A DNA stretch of 5,195 nucleotides from Alphaproteobacteria bacterium (lineage in GTDB: Bacteria; Pseudomonadota; Alphaproteobacteria; Micropepsales; Micropepsaceae): contig JAATGK010000343.1 of the NCBI GenBank assembly GCA_015654715.1, forward strand, positions 1 through 5,195, written 5' to 3'. Both the position numbers and the translations under genes were made by a program. The notes below the pieces were generated by a model. The model was not told the DNA's origin. It was given only the letters and a program-made list of their open reading frames with translations, and did no database searches. This document shows, piece after piece, positions 1 to 4,601 of this stretch; the first letter of the stretch is position 1, and each line of letters begins with the position of its first letter.

Positions 1-630
1 CAGCATGCCGCGATAGAAGCGGCCGACGAACGGCGCCAACACCGGCGGATGCGCCAGCCCGGTGTGGACGGCCATCTCGGGTAGATGCTTGTGCGCCAGC
101 GTCAGGGCATAGTTGCGCACGACGGTCTCGACGTATTTGGGTGAGTCCTTTTTCTCGAACTCTTCGATCATGCTCTTGCCGCCGCCCGAATAGCCCGAGA
201 CGCCATTGGCGGTGACCGGAAAATCGGCCGGCAGCACATCGGCACGCACCAAGGGACGCGCCAGCGCGATAAACGCCGTCGCCCAGCAGCCCGGATTGGC
301 GACCCGCTTCGCTGCGGCAATCTTGGCGCGCTGATCGGCTTCGAGTTCGGGAAAGCCATAGATCCAGCCCGGCGCGGTGCGATGTGCGGTAGACGCGTCG
401 ATCACGCGCACACCGGGATTTTCGATCAGCGACACCGCTTGGCGCGCGGCATCGTCGGGCAGGCACAGCACCACCAGATCGGCATCGTTGAGCGCTCGGG
501 CGCGAGCCTTGGCATCCTTGCGGTCGGCTTCGCCGAGCTGCACGACCTTGAGATCGTTGCGCCCGGACAGCCGCTCGCGGATTTCAAGACCAGTCGTTCC
601 CGCTGCGCCGTCGATGAAGACCTTAGCCAC
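1..630 (-). CDS. argC: N-acetyl-gamma-glutamyl-phosphate reductase (short-form ArgC), C-terminus outside window
   Basis: This cytoplasmic enzyme of arginine biosynthesis reduces N-acetyl-glutamyl-phosphate with NADPH to N-acetylglutamate semialdehyde. The visible 210 residues begin with a Rossmann nucleotide-binding loop, IDGAAGTTGLEIRERL (residues 6-21). They continue with IDASTAHRT (about 77-85), the active-site segment ANPGCWATAF with the presumed catalytic Cys115, TANGVSGYSGGGKSMIEEFE (about 143-160), and LAHKHLPEM (178-186), which carries the conserved histidines. These motifs and their spacing fit the short ArgC class of about 310 residues, so roughly 100 C-terminal residues lie beyond position 1. 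The start is GTG at 630-628. An in-frame TGA lies six codons upstream, which excludes any earlier start, and GAGGGA sits 11 nt before the GTG. The gene is co-oriented with the Sel1/TetR-HTH gene 107 bp upstream, and a terminator-like hairpin lies between them. The family assignment is firm. Joint transcription with the upstream gene is unproven. Confidence 0.96.
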   Translation of the reverse strand, partial: MAKVFIDGAAGTTGLEIRERLSGRNDLKVVQLGEADRKDAKARARALNDADLVVLCLPDDAARQAVSLIENPGVRVIDASTAHRTAPGWIYGFPELEADQRAKIAAAKRVANPGCWATAFIALARPLVRADVLPADFPVTANGVSGYSGGGKSMIEEFEKKDSPKYVETVVRNYALTLAHKHLPEMAVHTGLAHPPVLAPFVGRFYRGML

Positions 631-641
631 TGTGATCCGGT

Positions 642-647
642 TCCCTC
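642..647 (-). promoter_or_regulatory. Ribosome binding site of argC
   Basis: On the minus strand GAGGGA lies 11 nt before the GTG at 630-628. With the in-frame TGA just upstream it fixes GTG as the argC start. It follows directly on a run of six T residues (minus strand), so the ribosome site abuts the possible terminator/attenuator. Confidence 0.7.
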
Positions 648-691
648 AAAAAATGCGGGCCCCTTCTACGCGTCCTGCCCGCCGAGGCAAG
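648..691 (-). terminator. Terminator- or attenuator-like hairpins before argC
   Basis: Read on the minus strand, GCGGGC (682-677) can pair perfectly with GCCCGC (660-655) across a 16-nt loop. One A and then six T residues (653-648) follow, which is the form of an intrinsic terminator, although the loop is long and the stem short. A competing stem, CTTGCC (691-686) with GGCAGG (679-674), includes one G-T wobble and a 6-nt loop. It uses the same bases as the left arm of the first stem, so only one of the two can form at a time. The structure could end the upstream transcript, or it could switch read-through into argC. This is visual pairing only; no folding energy was computed. Confidence 0.4.
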
Positions 692-737
692 AGCGATGCG
701 CCCCGGTAGGCCGGATTTTGCGGATTTGCGGCCGATT

Positions 738-2270
738 TCAGCCGTTGGTGGCCGGCACGGTGTTGGCCGCGGCATCGATCGGCGCCGGCCGGAACGCCGC
801 AATCGCCGCGTCAGCCGCGCCGCGTTCCTCTGGCGTGAGTTCGGACGCCAGCGTCGTCGAACGGGCGCCGGCGTTTTTGTCGCCGAGCACAGCGGCGATC
901 GCATACCACCTGTAGGCTTGCGGGATATTGCGCGCGACGCCTTGGCCGCGCTCGTAAAGCACCGCCAGATCGAATGCCGCATCGACATCGCCAAGCGCCG
1001 CCGCCTTGGAAAACCACTCCGCCGCTTTGGCGAAATCGGTGCCGCCGTGCCAGCCGCCGGCGTAGAGCTTACCGAGGTTGGTCATCGCCTTGAGATTGCC
1101 GTGGCTCGCGGCGCCTTGGTACCAGCCGCGCGCCGCCGGCATGTTCACCGCAACGCCGGTACCGGTCTGATAGATGACGCCCATCAGATTTTGGGCCACC
1201 GGTTGACCGCTGAGCGCCGCGCGCGCGATCCACAGCCGCGCCTTGTCGACGTCGACCGGTACGCCGGAGCCGTTCAAATACTTCAGCCCACGGACGAGTT
1301 GGGCGCGTGGGCTCCCTTCCTGCGTAGCCGCGCCCCGCGACCGCGTCATCGCCGTGACACCGGCCGGAACGACCGCGCCTTGCGCCGGCTGATAATGGGC
1401 AAAAACGTAGATGTCGAACCAGGCCACCAGCACCGCCGCGATCGCCAACACCGCCCAGCGCCGTTTGCCGGCGAAGTGCTTCCACAGCGTTTTGCGTTTT
1501 TCCGGTTCCGCCGCACGTCGTTCCGCGGCATCGTTGGCCGCGCGCCGCGCCGAAAGCAGATAACCCGCCACGCGCGCCGACGCTGCGTCTTCTTCCGCCG
1601 CAACCACAACAGGTTCGACCGGCGTTTCGATGTCCGCTTCGACCAGCGAAATGATCTCCGGCTCGGCGACGGTCACAGGATCGGCGACGGGTCCGCCGTC
1701 GCGATGATTGTGCCCGAGATTGTGAACATCGAGCCGGATCTGCGCCAGGGCGGCGGTCTGCTTCTCCTCGAACTTTTCCAGCCGCTGCCGCAGCCCATGC
1801 AGCCGCTCCGCCAACGCACCGGTTTCGACGTCCAGACTCTTGAGCCGGTCGCCCATCCGCTGCTCGATCGCGGCCAGCGATTTCTCGGTGACCGCCATCC
1901 GTGCGTCGAGTCGCGACAGTGCCGTGTCGGTTGCATCGCGCTGGCGTGGCTTGGGCACGATCACTTGCTTGGTAAGTTCGTGCAAAGCCTCGGCCTGCGC
2001 CCGCATCAGATCGTCATAATTTTCGCCGGCCGGCGCCTTATCGCCTTCGGGCTTGGCGGGCTCCGGCGGCACGATCGTCGCGATCAAGTCCTGACGGCTG
2101 GCGAAATACGTATAGATAACGCCACGGGCAAAATTCACTTCGCGCGCCACCGCACTCAGCGTTACCGCATCGGCCCCGCCGCGGCGGTAGAGCGCTTCGG
2201 CCGCGGCGACAATCATCGCGCGTGCGTCGTCGTCCGTCTGTGCAGCGGCATTTGATAGTCCGTCGGACAA
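738..2270 (-). CDS. Membrane protein with N-terminal TetR-type HTH, coiled coil, one TM helix and Sel1 repeats
   Basis: This 510-residue protein has four visible parts. Residues 16-65 form a TetR-type helix-turn-helix, with DARAMIVAAAEALYRRGG as helix 1 and NFARGVIYTYFASRQDL as the recognition helix and its exit. Residues about 114-180 are a charged heptad-like coiled coil, followed by an acidic, Pro/Val-rich linker (190-230). A basic stretch, KRKTLWKHFAGKRRW (258-272), precedes one transmembrane helix at about 273-292. Residues about 321-464 hold four Sel1-like repeats (e.g. AEWFSKAAALGD, YRWYAIAAVLGD) with a helical cap containing LTPEER. The basic flank predicts N-terminus in, C-terminus in the periplasm. 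The usual TetR ligand-binding domain is absent. Sel1 repeats normally bind proteins. I infer a membrane-tethered DNA-binding or scaffold protein, similar in its second half to PodJ-like polarity proteins; the function is unknown. The start is TTG, with GGAG 6 nt before it and an in-frame TGA upstream. The gene is divergent from the pentapeptide-repeat gene and lies upstream of argC. Confidence 0.88.
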   Translation of the reverse strand: MSDGLSNAAAQTDDDARAMIVAAAEALYRRGGADAVTLSAVAREVNFARGVIYTYFASRQDLIATIVPPEPAKPEGDKAPAGENYDDLMRAQAEALHELTKQVIVPKPRQRDATDTALSRLDARMAVTEKSLAAIEQRMGDRLKSLDVETGALAERLHGLRQRLEKFEEKQTAALAQIRLDVHNLGHNHRDGGPVADPVTVAEPEIISLVEADIETPVEPVVVAAEEDAASARVAGYLLSARRAANDAAERRAAEPEKRKTLWKHFAGKRRWAVLAIAAVLVAWFDIYVFAHYQPAQGAVVPAGVTAMTRSRGAATQEGSPRAQLVRGLKYLNGSGVPVDVDKARLWIARAALSGQPVAQNLMGVIYQTGTGVAVNMPAARGWYQGAASHGNLKAMTNLGKLYAGGWHGGTDFAKAAEWFSKAAALGDVDAAFDLAVLYERGQGVARNIPQAYRWYAIAAVLGDKNAGARSTTLASELTPEERGAADAAIAAFRPAPIDAAANTVPATNG

Positions 2271-2276
2271 TTGCGG

Positions 2277-2280
2277 CTCC
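2277..2280 (-). promoter_or_regulatory. Ribosome binding site deciding a TTG start
   Basis: GGAG on the minus strand sits 6 nt before the TTG at 2270-2268. The reading frame is closed by TGA six codons upstream of that TTG, with no ATG or GTG between. The next in-frame ATG is at residue 19, inside HTH helix 1, so a later start would cut into the fold. TTG is therefore the best start of the Sel1/TetR-HTH gene. Confidence 0.65.
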
Positions 2281-2309
2281 GAGCCTCATTACCCGGGCCG
2301 ACTCTGAAT

Positions 2310-2342
2310 GATCTTGGTGAAGAAAGTCTTCGCTAAAAGATC
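2310..2342. promoter_or_regulatory. Nested inverted repeat, candidate operator in the divergent intergenic region
   Basis: An outer pair of perfect 6-bp arms, GATCTT (2310-2315) and AAGATC (2337-2342), encloses a perfect inner pair, GAAGA (2319-2323) and TCTTC (2327-2331), around a 3-bp centre. The two dyads are nearly concentric, centred at 2326 and 2325. The element lies about 40 bp before the TTG start of the TetR-HTH/Sel1 gene and 129 bp before the pentapeptide gene, so one bound protein could affect both. It could instead act as a 5'-UTR hairpin of the leftward transcript. Binding by the adjacent HTH protein is an inference. Confidence 0.4.
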
Positions 2343-2456
2343 GAGTTAGGATAGCGGTAAACAATTCGGTACCTCGGCGGCTCGGTATTGAGCCAATCAA
2401 CACCCAGTTAAGGGAAACTGCTTACGTTAAGATCATCGAAAGGGCATCTCGTGCCC

Positions 2457-2461
2457 GGGAG
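2457..2461 (+). promoter_or_regulatory. Likely ribosome binding site of the pentapeptide-repeat gene
   Basis: GGGAG lies 9 nt before the TTG at 2471. The reading frame is open back to a TGA at 2318, but no ATG, GTG or TTG occurs in it before 2471. The alternative in-frame ATG at 2510 lacks a comparable purine-rich site, which favours TTG. The evidence is moderate only. Confidence 0.5.
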
Positions 2462-2470
2462 TGCCGAAAT

Positions 2471-3553
2471 TTGTCAGCCGCCACCATTGGTAGTATTCGC
2501 GGGTTCACGATGCTCAAACCCGGAGAACTCGACCGCGTTCTGGCCGAGCACAAGGCGTTCCTCAGCGGTTCCCGACACGGCAAGCGTGCAACGCTCCTTT
2601 CCTATTTTCTCGGTCAGACCGATCTGTCCAACTGCTTGCTGACGAGGGCCGATCTCTCCGGTACGGTGTTGACCGGCTCGTGCTTGAAGTTCGCCAACCT
2701 CACAGGCGCGACGCTCTATTGTTGCGAGATGTTCAATGTTGACGCGCGCTTCGCCAACTTCTCGCACGCCGACATGCGCGGCGCGACACTTAACGGCTCC
2801 AATCTTTCAACCGCTCGCCTCGACAACGCCGATTTCCGCGCCGGCCGCTTGATGAAGAGTGCCGCGGGCGGCGCCAGCAGTGCGGTTATCGATCGCAACA
2901 GCTCGGCGGTGGGTGTCGATTTCAGCTATTGCTCGCTTGTCGGCGCGACCTTCGAAGGCGCCGATCTGAAAGATGCCAATTTCACCGGTGCGCTGATCGT
3001 CGGCACCGAATTCAAGGGCGCCCGCATGAACGGCGTGACCCTCAAGGGCGCGATCCTGACCGATGTCGACGTCGCCGAGATGCAGCTTCCACCCGAAGCA
3101 TTCAAGGAATGCACCCTGCCGCCGTCCGACCAGGCGGTGGCGGCCCGGCAGCAGATTTTGTTCCGCCTCACCGCCCATCAGAGCTGGATCGAATCCGATG
3201 CCCGGCGCGGCATGTCGGCGGTGCTTGACGACATGGATTTGCGCCCCGTCGCGTCGGTAATAGGCAAGTACAAACTCACCGCGCTGTCGGCCAAGCGTGT
3301 GATCGCGGCGGGCGTCGATTTCTCCTGCACCGAGCTCCAGGGTGCCAATTTCGAAGGCGCCGATCTTCGCGGCGCCAGCTTCGAAGGTACGGATCTGCGC
3401 GGCGTTCGGTTCAACGGCGCCCTGCTCCATCACGCCAAATTCCTCGGCGCCGACATGCGCCCGCTGCAGATGAGGTCGGGTGAGAAGCTGCCGTGCGATG
3501 TCTCCGATACCGCCTTTTCGGCGGCACAACGTGGCGAAGCTGTGTTCTCCTGA
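2471..3553 (+). CDS. Pentapeptide-repeat protein with two helical H-x-x-W/F modules
   Basis: This 360-residue protein is rich in A(D/N)LxG-type pentapeptides, which fold as a right-handed quadrilateral beta-helix. Repeats occupy roughly residues 46-126, 149-205 and 282-331, for example GANFEGADLRGASFEGTDLR (291-310). A Gly/Ser-rich interruption sits at 128-148 and a non-repeat helical stretch at about 206-280. A short motif, LAEHKAFLSGSRHGKRATL (24-42), is echoed by LTAHQSWIESDARRGMSAVL (233-252), each ahead of a repeat block, so the protein looks like two copies of a helix-plus-beta-helix module. No signal peptide or membrane segment is seen, so it is probably cytoplasmic. Pentapeptide proteins include DNA-gyrase-protecting DNA mimics, but most have no known role, and I cannot assign one here. 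The start is probably TTG 2471; ATG 2510 (residue 14) is possible. It is divergent from the TetR-HTH/Sel1 gene. No terminator is evident after it. Confidence 0.9.
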   Translation: MSAATIGSIRGFTMLKPGELDRVLAEHKAFLSGSRHGKRATLLSYFLGQTDLSNCLLTRADLSGTVLTGSCLKFANLTGATLYCCEMFNVDARFANFSHADMRGATLNGSNLSTARLDNADFRAGRLMKSAAGGASSAVIDRNSSAVGVDFSYCSLVGATFEGADLKDANFTGALIVGTEFKGARMNGVTLKGAILTDVDVAEMQLPPEAFKECTLPPSDQAVAARQQILFRLTAHQSWIESDARRGMSAVLDDMDLRPVASVIGKYKLTALSAKRVIAAGVDFSCTELQGANFEGADLRGASFEGTDLRGVRFNGALLHHAKFLGADMRPLQMRSGEKLPCDVSDTAFSAAQRGEAVFS

Positions 3554-3563
3554 CGTCGCAGGA

Positions 3564-3577
3564 TTGGCGTAGATCAA
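3564..3577 (+). promoter_or_regulatory. FNR/FixK-type box (anaerobox) upstream of the Crp/Fnr gene
   Basis: The sequence TTGGCGTAGATCAA matches the alphaproteobacterial FNR/FixK consensus TTGAY-N4-RTCAA at 9 of 10 defined positions; only the fourth base differs. It starts 11 bp after the stop codon of the pentapeptide-repeat gene and lies 233 bp before the ATG of the Crp/Fnr regulator. Known fnrN genes are autoregulated through such boxes, so self-control or control by a paralogue is plausible. No convincing -10 element was found at the usual distance. Confidence 0.55.
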
Positions 3578-3717
3578 CACTGTGCCAAAATAATACGCCT
3601 GCGGATTACGTGTTTGCCGTAGCTGCGGTGTTATGCGACCGGCGTTTCCATTTGATTTTCCGCAGCTTACACGTCGCCATGTGTATACCGGAAATTCCTG
3701 ACTAGCGTTAACTACAC

Positions 3718-3733
3718 GTTCCGTACGCGGAAC
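3718..3733. promoter_or_regulatory. Perfect dyad GTTCCG-TACG-CGGAAC, possible operator
   Basis: Six-base arms (3718-3723 and 3728-3733) flank a 4-bp centre, 78 bp before the ATG of the Crp/Fnr gene. A second, smaller palindrome with the same GGAA/TTCC character, GGAAATTCC, lies at 3690-3698. AACTAC also recurs at 3710 and 3731, 21 bp or two helical turns apart. This does not match the FNR/FixK consensus, so a different regulator would be involved. It has no following T-run, so it is not an intrinsic terminator. Confidence 0.35.
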
Positions 3734-3810
3734 TACGAGCTTTCGATTCGGTAACCATGCGCCCAACGTCACGCCATCGCTGGTTGTGACAAAACGGGGA
3801 TGGGAACGCG

Positions 3811-4533
3811 ATGAAATCGAATACGGCCCGCTTGCATGCCGTACCTGATACGGGCAACTCCGACACCTTCGCGGTGCCTGAGATTCGTCAGGAGGGTCTG
3901 AGCGAACATCTAGCCAGGCTCAACGGCACTGCCTTGCGCTTGCATTTTCACCGCAGCGAGACGATCGCCGCCGCGGGAGACACCGCCGCATACGTCTACG
4001 TTCTGTCGTCCGGCTGCATCCGTCTCAGTCATCATGTTGCCGACGGCCGCCGCCACATTGCCGATTTTCTGTTCTCCGGTGACATTTTTGGGCTGGGTGA
4101 CGCGAGTTTCTTCGCGTTGTCGGCCGAAGCGGTATCGCCGGTCACTTTGGCGGCCTATCCACGCGCCGTCTTCGATCGCCTCGGGGAAGGCAACAATCAC
4201 CTGCGGTCGGACATCTTTGCACATCTTTCCCTGGCGATCGCCCAGGCGCACCGTCATCTATTCCTCGTGAGCTGCCTGAACGCGCGTGAGCGCGTCGCCG
4301 CATTTCTCGTCCGGATGATGGAAAAAACGCAACTCGTTTTGGGCGTCCGCCTCGATCTTCCCATGCCACGCCAGGATATCGCCGACCACCTTGGCCTTTC
4401 GATCGAAACGGTGTGTCGGGCGCTCGCAGCGCTCAAGGCCGAAGCGGTCATCGAAGTTCCCAATGCCCACGTCATCGTCATGCGCGATATCGGGATGTTG
4501 CGCGCGATCGCCTCGGGTCCGTCCCAGTCTTAA
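3811..4533 (+). CDS. Crp/Fnr-family transcriptional regulator, FixK/FnrN-like, without N-terminal Fe-S cysteines
   Basis: This 240-residue protein has the full Crp/Fnr layout. The effector beta-barrel spans about residues 35-125, with the glycine-marked stretch SSGCIRLSHHVADGRR (66-81) and FSGDIFGLGD (88-97). The dimerisation helix covers about 132-157, then LNARERVAAFLVRMM (156-170) and a winged HTH, PRQDIADHLGLSIETVCRAL (186-205). E199 and R203 fill the positions that contact the TTGA-type half-site in FNR and FixK. The FNR serine between them is Cys202 here. The N-terminus has no cysteine before C69, so an oxygen-sensing 4Fe-4S cluster of the FNR type is unlikely; FixK-type control is more probable. 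The start is ATG 3811, with GGGA 5 nt and GGGGA 10 nt upstream. A 9/10 FNR/FixK box lies in its upstream region. It probably regulates microaerobic or redox-linked genes, an inference from family only. A PAS sensor gene follows 68 bp downstream. Confidence 0.93.
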   Translation: MKSNTARLHAVPDTGNSDTFAVPEIRQEGLSEHLARLNGTALRLHFHRSETIAAAGDTAAYVYVLSSGCIRLSHHVADGRRHIADFLFSGDIFGLGDASFFALSAEAVSPVTLAAYPRAVFDRLGEGNNHLRSDIFAHLSLAIAQAHRHLFLVSCLNARERVAAFLVRMMEKTQLVLGVRLDLPMPRQDIADHLGLSIETVCRALAALKAEAVIEVPNAHVIVMRDIGMLRAIASGPSQS

Positions 4534-4601
4534 CCGACGTCATATTGCCGTCGCCCGCTCCCACACGTCTATAGGGGTGGTGCGGCCTGATGGGTTGAAC
4601 C

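Noticed and set aside
660..737. Arginine leader peptide for attenuation of argC (a frame with AGG-ACG-CGT-AGA-AGG at 677-663)
   Set aside because: Arginine codons do cluster in the hairpin loop in one minus-strand frame, but that frame has no nearby ATG, GTG or TTG with a ribosome site, so a leader peptide is not supported.
696..2255. 519-codon open frame on the + strand opposite the TetR-HTH/Sel1 gene
   Set aside because: It is in exact codon register with the minus-strand gene, where a stop would need sense TTA, CTA or TCA codons, which are rare in GC-rich genes. The translation is Arg/Gly-rich with no recognisable domain, whereas the minus-strand protein has clear domains.
2388..2400. TTGA-N5-TCAA, resembling an FNR/FixK box, upstream of the pentapeptide gene
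   Set aside because: The spacer is 5 bp rather than the 6 bp between TTGA and TCAA that the dimer requires, so it is probably not functional.
2411..2428. EcfG-type stress promoter (GGAAAC followed by CGTT) before the pentapeptide gene
   Set aside because: The two elements are only 6 bp apart, whereas the EcfG promoter needs about 16-17 bp.
3493..3705. 70-codon + strand frame running from the end of the pentapeptide gene into the intergenic region
   Set aside because: It overlaps the real gene in another frame, has no clear ribosome site, and shows no recognisable or low-complexity-free domain.
2300..3749. GANTC (CcrM methylation) sites at 2300-2304 and 3745-3749 in the two intergenic regions
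   Set aside because: Single GANTC sites are expected by chance at this frequency, and no cell-cycle promoter context such as a paired CtrA box was seen.
2807..3772. 321-codon open frame on the - strand opposite the pentapeptide-repeat gene
   Set aside because: It is also in codon register with the real gene, and its apparent repeats are the antisense image of the pentapeptides.
4535..4553. CGACG/CGTCG hairpin after the Crp/Fnr stop codon as a terminator
   Set aside because: The stem is only 5 bp and no T-run follows it.
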